From NCBI GenBank assembly GCA_022833215.1, contig JAIPUZ010000043.1, forward strand, positions 1 through 51,712: a stretch of 51,712 bases of DNA, written 5' to 3'. This DNA is from Mesorhizobium sp. (GTDB lineage Bacteria > Pseudomonadota > Alphaproteobacteria > Rhizobiales > Rhizobiaceae). The notes under the pieces are model-generated. The model saw nothing but the letters and a program-made list of their open reading frames with translations. It had not been told where the DNA came from and did no database searches. The position numbers and the translations under genes are program-made. Shown piece by piece: positions 24,948 through 35,316 of the stretch. How positions within the stretch are numbered: position 1 is the stretch's first letter; the number at the start of each line of letters is the position of its first letter.

Positions 24948-25275
24948 GGATTCAACCGTATTTCCTGAGAAGATCACTCATCAAATAAATTATCGACCGA
25001 CCGTCGGTCAATAGCTTGATCGATTGCGAAATCCATTCCATATGCGCTAAGGCCATACGGGCTGAATGCGACGGGGCCATATGCGCTGCGACATGCCGTG
25101 ACGTTCCGGGTTCGCCTGCCGGGGCTCGGATTATCGTTTTCACGCATGTGGTCGTACCGACAGCGGCCTGTTTGCGGACCCGGCTGCGCATGGCAGCAGG
25201 TTGGACCCTTCCGCAACCGGTGGAAAAGGCGTCTTCCGGGGCCGGTGCCGGCCGGAACGCAAGGGAGTGGCTGGA
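24948..25275. other. Divergent intergenic region between efflux pump and tetR
   Basis: 328 bases holding the pump promoter and operator near 24985-25012. Between 25038 and 25087 there are three near copies of CCATATGCGCT (25038, 25053 with changes, 25077). The rest of the stretch, 25090-25275, has no clear ORF of its own; it forms the long leader of the tetR gene. Confidence 0.5.
24995..25009. promoter_or_regulatory. TetR-type operator overlapping the efflux promoter
   Basis: Perfect palindrome GACCGAC-C-GTCGGTC. On the minus strand TTGACC (25012-25007) reads as a -35 box with a weak TTTATT -10 box 16 bases further on, so the palindrome fills the spacer. A repressor bound here would block the pump promoter, matching the divergent TetR gene. 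Confidence 0.7.
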
Positions 25276-25920
25276 ATGGGAGTGGCCGCAATGACCGCAG
25301 CGACAAGCACCCGCACGACGCCCGGAACGGGACGCGACCGGCGTCCGCGCCGGGTGCTGCCTGCGGAAGTGCGCACGGACCATCTGATGTCGGCGGCAGC
25401 CGAACTGTTCATCGAAAAGGGACTGGATGCCACCACCGTCGATGACATCGTGGCGAAGGCCGGCGTCGCGAAGGGCACCTTCTACCACTATTTCGCCACC
25501 AAGGCGGACGTGCTGCTGGCGCTTCGGGCGCGCTTTTCGCAGGATTTCACCTCACGCGCCGCCGTTGCCATAGAGGCCGTCCCGCAGGGCGATCATCGCG
25601 CGCGCTTCGTTGCATGGCTAAGGGCTGCCGTTGCGACCTATGTCGCCAATTTTCGCCTGCACGACGTCGTCTTCCACGATTTCACCCATGACCGCCGCCG
25701 CTCGCAGGAAAAGGACATGGTGATCGACCAGCTCAGCCAGTTGTTGTCCGCGGGCCAGCAGGCAGGCGCGTGGGACCTGCCGGATGCGCGGGCTGCCGCC
25801 CTCATATTGTTCGATGGAATGCATGGCGTGGTGGACGACGCCATCGCGGCCGGACGCCTCGACCCGGAGCCGCTGTGCAGCACGCTCGAACAGATGCTGG
25901 GCAGAATGCTGGTTCGCTGA
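25276..25920 (+). CDS. TetR/AcrR-family transcriptional regulator
   Basis: 214 residues from ATG 25276 (AAGGGAG 8 bases upstream; ATG 25291 is equally possible). The DNA-binding domain is at about 32-80: MSAAAELFIEKGLDATTVDD, then IVAKAGVAKGTFYHYFATKA, which is the classic TetR helix-turn-helix with the F-Y-H-Y-F end. The C-terminal ligand-binding part (QDFTSRAAVAIEAVPQGDHR onward) is helical and family-specific. It most likely represses the divergent DHA2 pump and its small partner through the palindrome at 24995-25009, with release on binding of a drug-like ligand. A repeat element follows the stop codon and may end the transcript. Confidence 0.9.
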   Translation: MGVAAMTAATSTRTTPGTGRDRRPRRVLPAEVRTDHLMSAAAELFIEKGLDATTVDDIVAKAGVAKGTFYHYFATKADVLLALRARFSQDFTSRAAVAIEAVPQGDHRARFVAWLRAAVATYVANFRLHDVVFHDFTHDRRRSQEKDMVIDQLSQLLSAGQQAGAWDLPDARAAALILFDGMHGVVDDAIAAGRLDPEPLCSTLEQMLGRMLVR

Positions 25921-25929
25921 CAGGACCGG

Positions 25930-26040
25930 CGTTAAGGCGCGGCGCGATCTTTCAGATCCGCTCCTTGCGCCTTAAGCGTCTGTTTTTACGCAATTCCGAA
26001 TGCAAAACCGCTTCGCACTTGTGCTGAAAATGCTCTGGCG
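25930..26040. repeat. RIME-like repeat, copy D
   Basis: First module: arms TTAAGGCGC (25932-25940) and GCGCCTTAA (25967-25975). A T-rich junction leads to the second module 25988-26040 with ACGCAATTCCGAATGCAAAA and CGCTTCGCACTTGTGC. The unit ends five bases before the ABC exporter stop codon, filling nearly the whole gap between the convergent tetR and exporter genes, where it may double as a bidirectional terminator. Confidence 0.7.
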
Positions 26041-26045
26041 GCGGC

Positions 26046-27818
26046 TCATCTCGCCGCCGCCTGCACGGCATGCAGCGTGCGATAGCGCCCGTCGGGGCGG
26101 GCGAGCAGCTCGGCATGGCTGCCCTCTTCCACGATGCGGCCTTCCTCGACCACCAGAATGCGGTCGGCATTGGCGATTGTCGCCAGCCGGTGGGCGATGA
26201 CCAGCGTGGTGCGGCCTTCCGACAGATCGGCCAGCGATTGCTGGATCGCCCGCTCGGTTTCAGTGTCGAGCGCGGAGGTCGCCTCGTCGAGGATGAGGAT
26301 CGGCGGATTCTTCAGGAAGATGCGTGCGATCGCCAGCCGCTGCTTCTGGCCGCCCGACAGCTTCACGCCGCGCTCTCCGATCACCGTATCGAGTCCGGCC
26401 GGCAGCGAGGCGATGACCTGGTCGAGCCGGGCGCGCCGCGCCGCCTCCGCGATCTCGGCTTCCGTGGCGTCAAGCCTTCCATAGGCGATGTTCTCGCGGA
26501 TGGTGCCGGCGAACAGGAAGACGTCCTGCTGGACGATGCCGATATGCGAGCGCAGCGATTTCAGCGTCATGTCGCGTATGTCGATGCCGTCGATCAGGAT
26601 CGAGCCGGCCTCCACCTCGTAAAAGCGCGGCAACAGCGAGCAGATCGTGGTCTTGCCCGCCCCGGACGAGCCGACGAAGGCCACCGTCTCACCGGCATTG
26701 ACCTTCAGGTTGAGGTCCCCGAACACCGGCCTGTCCGAACCGTAACCGAAGCGGACATGACGGTATTCGATATCGCCTTTCAGCCCGCTCGCCTCGATGG
26801 CGGCGGGACGGTCGGCGATGTCGGGCCGCGTGTCGAGGAAGCGCAGGTAGTGCTGGAAGCCGGCAATGCCCTTGGGATACATCTCGATGATCGTGTTGAT
26901 CATCTGGAGCGGCTGGAAGAACACGTTCACCAGCAGAAGGAAGCCGACGAAGCCGCCGGGCGTCAGCTCGCCATGCACCACGAAGTACGAGCCGGCCAGC
27001 ATCACCACAACCTGCACGAAACGCATGGAGAGGTACGAGAGCGACATGGAGGCCGCCATCACCTTGTAGGCCTCCAGCTTGGTGGCCAGATAATTGCGGT
27101 TGTTCTCCGCGAACAGCTTGCGCTCGTGGTCCTCGTTAGCGAACGCCTGCACCACGCGGATGCCGCCGACATTTTCCTCGATGCGGGCGTTGAACTCGGC
27201 GACGCGCCCGTAGATCGCGCGCCAGGTGCGCGTCATGCGGCCGCCGTAGTACATGGTGATCAGCGCCGACAGCGGCAGGATGATCGCCGTGACCAGCGCC
27301 AGCGGAACGTGCACCCACAGCATCAGCAGGAACGCGCCGATCAGCGTCATGACGGCAATGAACACGTCCTCCGGGCCGTGATGGGCCACCTCGCCGATCT
27401 CTTCCAGATCCTTGGTCAGACGCGCCACAAGGTGGCCGGTCTTGATGTTGTCGAAGAAGCCGAACGACAGCTTCTGGAGATGGTCGAACGCCTTGCGGCG
27501 CATCTCGGTCTCGATGCGGATGCCCAGCATGTGCCCCCAGTAGGTGACGATGACATGCAGGCCGGCGCTCAGCGCATAGACGAGCAGCAGGCCGAGCGCC
27601 GCCAGCGCGATCACGCCGAGATTGCCGGTCGGCAGCAGCCGGTCGATGAACACGGTGACCGCCATGGGGAAGGCCAGCTCCAGCAGGCCGGCGGCGACCG
27701 CGCTGCCGAAATCCAGCGCGAACAGCTTGCGATGCGGCCGGTAATAGGCGGCGAAGCGCTTCATCAGGTCGCGCTTGCCAAGCGGCTGGTCAGCAGTCCG
27801 CAGTGCCGTGTCGGTCAT
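26046..27818 (-). CDS. ABC exporter half-transporter (MsbA-like fused permease-ATPase)
   Basis: 590 residues from ATG 27818 (GAGGAAGGA 6-7 bases upstream). Six membrane helices occupy about 30-310, including LELAFPMAVTVFIDRLLPTG and the coupling segment FDHLQKLSFGFFDNIKTGHL. The ATPase domain has Walker A GSSGAGKTT (383-391), the Q-loop at about 430, signature LSGGQ (487-491), Walker B ILILDE (507-512) and an H-loop IAHRL. This is a type IV exporter half that works as a homodimer. Family members move lipids, drugs or peptides; the substrate cannot be read from sequence. The gene has its own promoter region facing the P-type ATPase gene and ends against repeat copy D. Confidence 0.9.
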   Translation of the reverse strand: MTDTALRTADQPLGKRDLMKRFAAYYRPHRKLFALDFGSAVAAGLLELAFPMAVTVFIDRLLPTGNLGVIALAALGLLLVYALSAGLHVIVTYWGHMLGIRIETEMRRKAFDHLQKLSFGFFDNIKTGHLVARLTKDLEEIGEVAHHGPEDVFIAVMTLIGAFLLMLWVHVPLALVTAIILPLSALITMYYGGRMTRTWRAIYGRVAEFNARIEENVGGIRVVQAFANEDHERKLFAENNRNYLATKLEAYKVMAASMSLSYLSMRFVQVVVMLAGSYFVVHGELTPGGFVGFLLLVNVFFQPLQMINTIIEMYPKGIAGFQHYLRFLDTRPDIADRPAAIEASGLKGDIEYRHVRFGYGSDRPVFGDLNLKVNAGETVAFVGSSGAGKTTICSLLPRFYEVEAGSILIDGIDIRDMTLKSLRSHIGIVQQDVFLFAGTIRENIAYGRLDATEAEIAEAARRARLDQVIASLPAGLDTVIGERGVKLSGGQKQRLAIARIFLKNPPILILDEATSALDTETERAIQQSLADLSEGRTTLVIAHRLATIANADRILVVEEGRIVEEGSHAELLARPDGRYRTLHAVQAAAR

Positions 27819-28051
27819 CGCCGCATCCTTCCTCGCGCTGGCGTCGATTGAATGGGTTTCGCCCGACCACATCCTCCCTGCCGGGAGATGAAGGACGGCG
27901 GCGCCTGTCGGTTTTTCCTCTGCCAGCCCGGCCGGTGCGCACATGCGACGGCCGGGAGGTCCGGAAGGTACAGCTTCCGAGTCGAGGCGGCGCACTATCG
28001 TGCGCCTGCCGGATTTCTTCAAGACACCCTGAAAAATTTGCAAAATACCCC

Positions 28052-28082
28052 TTGAACCTCCAGTCGCTAGAGAAACTACATT
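28052..28082 (+). promoter_or_regulatory. MerR-type metal-responsive promoter with 19-bp spacer
   Basis: A -35 box TTGAAC (28052-28057) and a -10 box TACATT (28077-28082) are separated by 19 bases. The spacer holds CTCCAGTCGCTAGAG, an interrupted dyad of the kind bound by CueR, ZntR and CadR. MerR proteins activate such overlong promoters by twisting DNA when metal binds. The transport gene starts 28 bases downstream. No merR-family gene is in the window. Confidence 0.8.
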
Positions 28083-28109
28083 GACCGGACTGGAAGAAGG
28101 AATTGCATC

Positions 28110-30383
<2,274 letters not shown>

Positions 30384-30504
30384 GGCAGGCGAATTGTCAG
30401 GAGACCGGAGCGGCGGCACGATTTTCATGAAACCCTTGCAGGGTTAGCGCGTTACACTTCCTCGACCGGTGAAAGCCACCGTCCAGAAGAGGGGTTTCCT
30501 TGCG

Positions 30505-31416
30505 ATGTTTCCGATCAGAACCTTAGCCGTGGCCGCCCTGTCGCTCGGCCTTTCCGCAGCATCCGCGAGCGCGCAGGTCGTCGTGTCGTCCAAGATCGAC
30601 ACGGAAGGCGGCGTGCTCGGCAACATCATCCAGCTCGTGCTGAACGCCGGCGGCATCCAGACCAGCGACCGCATCCAGCTCGGCGGCACGCCGGTGGTGC
30701 GCCAGGCGATCCTCGCCGGCGAGATCGACATCTATCCCGAATATACGGGCAATGCCGCCTTCTTCTTCGAGAAGGCCGACGAGCCGGTATGGAAGGACGC
30801 GGCGCAAGCCTATGAGAAAGCGAAGCAGCTGGACTACGACGCCAACAGGATCGTGTGGCTGAGCCCCTCGCCCGCCAACAACACATGGGCCATCGCGCTG
30901 CGCAAGGACGTGGCCGAGGCCAACAACCTCGCCACGCTTTCGGACTTCGGCAAATATGTCTCGGACGGCGGGCAGGTGGTGCTGGCGGCCTCGTCCGAGT
31001 TCGTCAATTCGGCCGCAGCATTGCCGGCGTTCCAGACCACCTATGGGTTCACGCTGAAGCCGGAGCAACTCATCACGCTTTCGGGCGGCGATACCGCCGC
31101 CACCATTGCGGCGGCCGCCAACCAGACCAACGGGGCCAATGCGGCCATGGTCTACGGCACGGATGGCGGCATCGCGCCGTCCGGCCTGGTCGTGCTCGAG
31201 GACGACAAGCATGTGCAGCCGGTCTACCAGCCGGCACCCGTCATCCGCGAGGAGGTGCTGAAGCAGAACCCGCAGATCGCGGAACTGCTGAAGCCGGTGT
31301 TCGAGAAGCTCGACCTCACCACGCTTCAGGACCTCAACGGCCGCGTGCAGGTGGGCGGCGAGCCGGTGAAGGCGGTGGCCGAGGACTTCCTGAAGCAGAA
31401 CGGCTTCCTGCAATAA
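30505..31416 (+). CDS. osmF: Osmoprotectant ABC transporter, substrate-binding protein (OsmF/YehZ-like)
   Basis: 303 residues from ATG 30505 (GAGGGG upstream; a GTG 36 bases earlier is in frame). A Sec leader (FPIRTLAVAALSLGLSAASA, cut near AQ) precedes an OpuAC-type binding fold: VVSSKIDTEGGVLGNIIQLV, IQLGGTPVVRQAILAGEIDI and YPEYTGNAAF, the last being the sequence that forms the aromatic ligand pocket in YehZ/ProX-like proteins. LSPSPANNTWAIALR is another family block. It binds quaternary amines such as glycine betaine or choline with moderate affinity. The genes for two permeases and one ATPase follow at once, in the order yehZ-yehY-yehX-yehW. It is read in the same direction as the metal ATPase gene, 121 bases downstream. 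Confidence 0.88.
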   Translation: MFPIRTLAVAALSLGLSAASASAQVVVSSKIDTEGGVLGNIIQLVLNAGGIQTSDRIQLGGTPVVRQAILAGEIDIYPEYTGNAAFFFEKADEPVWKDAAQAYEKAKQLDYDANRIVWLSPSPANNTWAIALRKDVAEANNLATLSDFGKYVSDGGQVVLAASSEFVNSAAALPAFQTTYGFTLKPEQLITLSGGDTAATIAAAANQTNGANAAMVYGTDGGIAPSGLVVLEDDKHVQPVYQPAPVIREEVLKQNPQIAELLKPVFEKLDLTTLQDLNGRVQVGGEPVKAVAEDFLKQNGFLQ

Positions 31417-31432
31417 AGAGCAGGACGGGGCG

Positions 31433-32596
31433 GTGGGCATAAGGTTCGACAAGCTCGGCGCGGTGATCGCCGCGATTGCCGCCTATGCCTGTCTTGTCGC
31501 GCCCTTCGCCACCTTCCGCGCCAACCGCATCGTGGCCGGCGAGGCGCGCACGATGCTGGAATCCTTGCCGCCGGCCACCGGCTGGGCGCTGATGGCCATC
31601 GTGACCGCCGCCGCGCTCATCGCCCTGTTGCGCACGCCGCCGATGCTTCGCCTCGGCGCGAGCCTGACAGCGCTCGTGGCCCTTGCCGTGCTGATCGGCG
31701 TGGCGGGCTCCTTCCTCACGCCGGCCGATAACAACTACGCCCGCGTCTCCCCGGCGCACGGGTTCTGGCTGCTGGTGTTCGCCTTCGCCTTGCTGCTTGC
31801 CGATGTGCTGACGCGCCTTGCCCTGTCGCCCTGGGCGCGCATGCTGACGCTGGCCGGCGCCGCCGCCTGCATCGGCCTGCTGCTTGCCTCGGGCAGCTGG
31901 GACAGCCTTTCCATCCTCAGGGAATATGCCGGCCGCGCCGACAGTTTCCGGGCCGAGGGCGGCAAGCACCTGACGCTTGCGCTGGGCTCGCTGGCCGCCG
32001 CGGCCATCGTCGGCGTGCCGCTCGGTATCCTGTGCCATCGCGTCGACGCGTTGCGGGCGGGCGTGCTCAACGTGCTGAACATCATCCAGACGATCCCGTC
32101 CATCGCGCTCTTCGGCCTGCTGATCGCGCCGCTCGGCTGGATCGCGGCCCATGTGCCGGGCGCGGCCGCGCTCGGCATTCGCGGCATCGGCACGGCGCCG
32201 GCCTTCCTCGCACTGTTCCTCTATTCGCTGCTGCCCGTGGTCGCCAACACTGTGGTGGGGCTGGCCGGCGTGCCGCGCGCGGCCAACGACGCGGCGCGCG
32301 GCATGGGCATGACCGGCCGCCAGCGGCTCTTTCGCGTCGAACTGCCACTCGCCCTGCCGGTGATTCTCACCGGCATCCGCATCGTTCTGGTGCAGAACAT
32401 CGGCCTCGCCACCATCGCCGCGCTCATCGGCGGCGGCGGGTTCGGCGTGTTCGTGTTCCAGGGCATCGGCCAGATGGCGATGGACCTCGTGCTGCTGGGC
32501 GCGTTGCCGACCGTGGCGCTCGCCTTCGCGGCCGCGATCGTCCTCGACGCCGTCGTCGAACTCACCTCCATCCGGAAAAGCGGGGTCCCGTCGTGA
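31433..32596 (+). CDS. Osmoprotectant ABC transporter permease (YehY-like)
   Basis: 387 residues from GTG 31433. An N-terminal region of several helices (up to about residue 160) precedes the usual BPD_transp_1 core, which has GGKHLTLALGSLAAAAIVGV, NIIQTIPSIALFGLLIAPL and the EAA-like loop GVPRAANDAARGMGMTGRQR. This long-permease form is known from YehY and its relatives, where the additional helices sit before the core. It forms the channel with the YehW-like subunit. The gene overlaps the next one by 4 bases (GTGA), indicating translational coupling. The function follows from the operon; no ligand can be read here. Confidence 0.85.
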   Translation: MGIRFDKLGAVIAAIAAYACLVAPFATFRANRIVAGEARTMLESLPPATGWALMAIVTAAALIALLRTPPMLRLGASLTALVALAVLIGVAGSFLTPADNNYARVSPAHGFWLLVFAFALLLADVLTRLALSPWARMLTLAGAAACIGLLLASGSWDSLSILREYAGRADSFRAEGGKHLTLALGSLAAAAIVGVPLGILCHRVDALRAGVLNVLNIIQTIPSIALFGLLIAPLGWIAAHVPGAAALGIRGIGTAPAFLALFLYSLLPVVANTVVGLAGVPRAANDAARGMGMTGRQRLFRVELPLALPVILTGIRIVLVQNIGLATIAALIGGGGFGVFVFQGIGQMAMDLVLLGALPTVALAFAAAIVLDAVVELTSIRKSGVPS

Positions 32597-33531
32597 TCGA
32601 GATCGAAGGCATCACCAAGCGCTATGGCGAAACGACGGTCGTGGACGATGTGTCGATGGTCATCGAACCGCGCAGCATCACCGTCATCGTCGGCACCTCG
32701 GGCTCGGGCAAGACGACGCTGCTGCGCATGATCAACCGGCTGGTCGAGCCGACAAGCGGGGCGATCCGGCTCGACGGCGCGGACAACCGCTCGCTGCCGG
32801 GCTACGAACTGCGCCGCTCCATCGGCTACGTCATCCAGGGTCACGGCCTGTTCCCGCATCGCACGGTGGCGGAGAACATCGCCACCGTGCCCCTGCTGCT
32901 CGGCTGGGATGACGAGCGCATCAGGGCCCGCGTCGAGGAGCTGATGAGCCTGTTCCAGCTCGATCCGGGCGAGTTCGCCGACCGCTATCCGCACGAGCTT
33001 TCGGGCGGCCAGCAGCAGCGCGTCGGCGTTGCCCGCGCGCTGGCGGCGGGGCCGAACGTGCTTCTGATGGACGAGCCGTTCGGCGCGCTCGATCCCATCA
33101 TCCGCAACAAGGCGCAGGAGGATTTGCTGGCGATCCAGAAGCGGCTCGGCACCACCATCGTGCTGGTCACGCACGACATGGAGGAAGCCGTGCATATGGG
33201 CGACCGCATCGCCGTGATGGATGGCGGCAGGCTGCTGCAATACGACACGCCGGACCGGATACTGGCGCATCCGGCCAGCACCTTCGTCGACACGCTGGTG
33301 GGCGCCAGCGAAAAGCCGTTCCGGCTGCTCTCGCTCGGCCGGGTCGGCGACGCGGTCGAGGAAGGCCGGGCCGAAGGCGAGCCCATCGCCGCCGACGCCA
33401 GCCAGCGCGACGCGCTGGCCGAGCTGCTGTGGTCAGGCCGGCCGGCCCTGCCGGTGCAAAACGCCAACGGAAGGCTGATCGGCAAGGTGACCGTGGACGG
33501 TCTGGTCCGGCGGGCGGCGTGTCCCGCATGA
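32593..33531 (+). CDS. Osmoprotectant ABC transporter ATPase (YehX-like)
   Basis: 312 residues from GTG 32593. Walker A is GTSGSGKTT (34-42), the signature is LSGGQQQR (136-143), and Walker B is VLLMDE (156-161), followed by the EPFGALDPIIR loop. VTHDMEEAVHMGDRIAVMDG carries the switch His. About 70 residues beyond the ATPase core end in a CBS-like motif (ALPVQNANGRLIGKVTVDGL), as in the OpuA/ProV family, where such modules sense ionic strength. It powers uptake by the YehY- and YehW-like channel. It starts within the stop of the upstream permease gene and lies 24 bases ahead of the last subunit gene. Confidence 0.9.
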   Translation: MIEIEGITKRYGETTVVDDVSMVIEPRSITVIVGTSGSGKTTLLRMINRLVEPTSGAIRLDGADNRSLPGYELRRSIGYVIQGHGLFPHRTVAENIATVPLLLGWDDERIRARVEELMSLFQLDPGEFADRYPHELSGGQQQRVGVARALAAGPNVLLMDEPFGALDPIIRNKAQEDLLAIQKRLGTTIVLVTHDMEEAVHMGDRIAVMDGGRLLQYDTPDRILAHPASTFVDTLVGASEKPFRLLSLGRVGDAVEEGRAEGEPIAADASQRDALAELLWSGRPALPVQNANGRLIGKVTVDGLVRRAACPA

Positions 33532-33555
33532 GGGGGCAGAGATGAGAGCGTGGGC

Positions 33556-34299
33556 ATGAAGTGGCTGCCGACGATTGCCCGGCTGGCGCTTCTGGCGCTG
33601 CTGGTCGCCTTCGTGACCAGCCCCGGCTGGTTCGAGCCCCTGCTGAAGCCGCTGACCGAGAACAACGCGCCGGCGATCTACAATCAGGGCAACCTGCTGA
33701 CGCTGACGCTGCTTCATCTGCGCACCGTGGCCATCGCCACGCTTGGCGCCATCATCGTCGCGGTCGGGCTGGCGATCCTCGTTACGCGGCCGTTCGGGGC
33801 GGAGTTCCTGCCGCTGTCGCGCAGCCTCGTCAATATCGGCCAGACCTTCCCGCCCGTGGCGGTGCTGGCGCTGGCCGTGCCGGCGGTGGGCTTCGGCGAA
33901 AAGCCGACGCTGATCGCGCTGTTCCTCTACGGGCTTCTGCCGATCTTCGAGAACGCACTGACCGGGCTCACCACCCTGCCCGCCAATGTGGTGGAGGCGG
34001 CGCGCGGCGCCGGCATGACACCGGCCCAGAGGCTCGTGAAGGTGGAACTGCCGCTCAGCCTGCCGGTGATGCTGGCGGGCGTGCGCCTGTCCGTCGTCAT
34101 CAGCCTCGCCACCGCGACCATCGGCTCCACGGTTGCCGCAAAGACGCTGGGCGAGGTCATCATCGCCGGGCTGCTCTCCAACAACCTCGCCTTCGTCCTG
34201 CAAGGCGGCCTGATCGTGGCGGCCATCGCCGTGCTGATCCACGACGGGTTCCTGGCGCTGGAGCGGATGGCGGCGCGGCGCATGGGTCGCGAGCGATAA
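33556..34299 (+). CDS. Osmoprotectant ABC transporter permease (YehW-like)
   Basis: 247 residues from ATG 33556 (GAGAG at 33544-33548; GTG 33550 is the alternative). Five or six membrane helices, with the channel core HLRTVAIATLGAIIVAVGLA, NIGQTFPPVAVLALAVPAVG and the EAA-like coupling loop EAARGAGMTPAQRLVKVELP. It is the second channel subunit of the osmoprotectant importer and the last gene of the four-gene operon. The 3' flank contains an imperfect inverted repeat (34344-34399) that could end the transcript. It converges with the tauC gene. Confidence 0.87.
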   Translation: MKWLPTIARLALLALLVAFVTSPGWFEPLLKPLTENNAPAIYNQGNLLTLTLLHLRTVAIATLGAIIVAVGLAILVTRPFGAEFLPLSRSLVNIGQTFPPVAVLALAVPAVGFGEKPTLIALFLYGLLPIFENALTGLTTLPANVVEAARGAGMTPAQRLVKVELPLSLPVMLAGVRLSVVISLATATIGSTVAAKTLGEVIIAGLLSNNLAFVLQGGLIVAAIAVLIHDGFLALERMAARRMGRER

Positions 34300-34343
34300 A
34301 GCGATCAGCTTCGGCCGGATGGTCGCGCCCATCGCGCAGATTG

Positions 34344-34399
34344 AATTGCCCCTCTTCTCCCGCTGGACCTTCTTCCCGCATACGGGGAGAGGGCAATTT
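34344..34399. terminator. Imperfect long inverted repeat after osmoprotectant operon
   Basis: AATTGCCCCTCTTCTCCC (34344-34361) can pair, with a two-base bulge, with GGGGAGAGGGCAATT ending at 34398. It lies 45 bases after the last permease gene and is followed by a T/A-rich TTA. It could serve as the operon terminator or be a degenerate dispersed repeat. Confidence 0.5.
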
Positions 34400-34437
34400 A
34401 CGGCGGAACCGAAATCGTCCCATCCCCACAAAGACGA

Positions 34438-34460
34438 AAGCCGGCGATTTGCGCCGGCTT
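34438..34460 (-). terminator. Intrinsic terminator of tauABC
   Basis: Perfect 9-bp stem AAGCCGGCG (34438-34446) with CGCCGGCTT (34452-34460), loop of 5. Read on the minus strand the stem is followed by TTTCGTCTTTG, a T-rich tail, 28 bases after the tauC stop. Confidence 0.65.
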
Positions 34461-34488
34461 CCGCCCCTCCCCGCTCCCGCGCGGCCCG

Positions 34489-35316
34489 TCAGACGCGCCC
34501 TTTCCATGGAATGAAGATCTTTTCGAGATAACGGATGAGCAGGTCGAAGGCGAAGGCGAACACGCCGATCACGATGATGCCCATGATGACGGTGTCACTG
34601 GCCAGATATTCGGCGGCGTTCAGAACCATGAAGCCGAGGCCGCGGCTGGCGGCGACCATTTCGGCCGCGACCAGCGTGGTCCAGCCCACGCCGATGCCGA
34701 TGCGCATGCCGGTGAAGATTTCGGGCAGCGCCGCCTTCATGATGACCTGCGTGATCACCTGCCGGCTGGTCGCGCCCATCGCGTAGGCGGCATGGATCTG
34801 TTCGGTCGAGACGGAGCGGACGCCGGCGCGGGCGGCAATCGCCATCGGCGCGAAGATGGCCAGGAAGATCAGGAAGACCTTCGGAAATTCGCCGATGCCC
34901 AGCCAGATGATGACCAGCGGCAGATAGGCCAGCGGCGGCAAGGGACGGTAGAACTCGATGATCGGGTCGAGCACGCCGCGCACGAAGCGGTTGACGCCCA
35001 TGAGGATGCCGACCGGGATGGCCGTGAGGCAGGCCAGCGCGAAGGCGCCGAACACGCGGCCGAGGCTGGCCAGCGTGTGCTCCACGAGCGTGGAGTTGGC
35101 GACGCCGTCGGTCATGGCAAGGATGAACTTGTTGTAGACGGCAATCGGAGAAGGCAGGAACAGCGGCCTGACCCAGCCCATCGAGGTGACGAGGAACCAC
35201 AGCCCGATCAGCACCAGCGCCGTGATGAGGCTGATGTGACCGCTGTAGCCTTCGCCCGGTGCGCCATAGACCTTGCCGGGCTTTGCGGATTTCGCCTTCG
35301 ACAGCCTTTCAAGCAT
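34489..35316 (-). CDS. tauC: Taurine ABC transporter permease TauC
   Basis: 275 residues from ATG 35316, the same length as the E. coli TauC I recall; GGAG 7 bases upstream supports this start over ATG 35355. Conserved blocks are [60 protein letters not shown] and [20 protein letters not shown], very close to TauC. It has about six helices. It takes taurine, and perhaps other short sulfonates, through the inner membrane. Its start overlaps the tauB stop by 8 bases, indicating coupling. No tauD dioxygenase or other sulfonate-degrading gene is present here, so the substrate may be used by a remote pathway. Confidence 0.9.
   Translation of the reverse strand: MLERLSKAKSAKPGKVYGAPGEGYSGHISLITALVLIGLWFLVTSMGWVRPLFLPSPIAVYNKFILAMTDGVANSTLVEHTLASLGRVFGAFALACLTAIPVGILMGVNRFVRGVLDPIIEFYRPLPPLAYLPLVIIWLGIGEFPKVFLIFLAIFAPMAIAARAGVRSVSTEQIHAAYAMGATSRQVITQVIMKAALPEIFTGMRIGIGVGWTTLVAAEMVAASRGLGFMVLNAAEYLASDTVIMGIIVIGVFAFAFDLLIRYLEKIFIPWKGRV

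Noticed and set aside
25130-25190. Possible decayed copy of the GCATGTCG repeat module
   Set aside because: About two thirds of the bases match copy B but the second arm is not found; too weak to count.
30429-30446. Small AACCC/GGGTT stem after the metal ATPase gene
   Set aside because: Only five base pairs and no T-run, so not called as a terminator.
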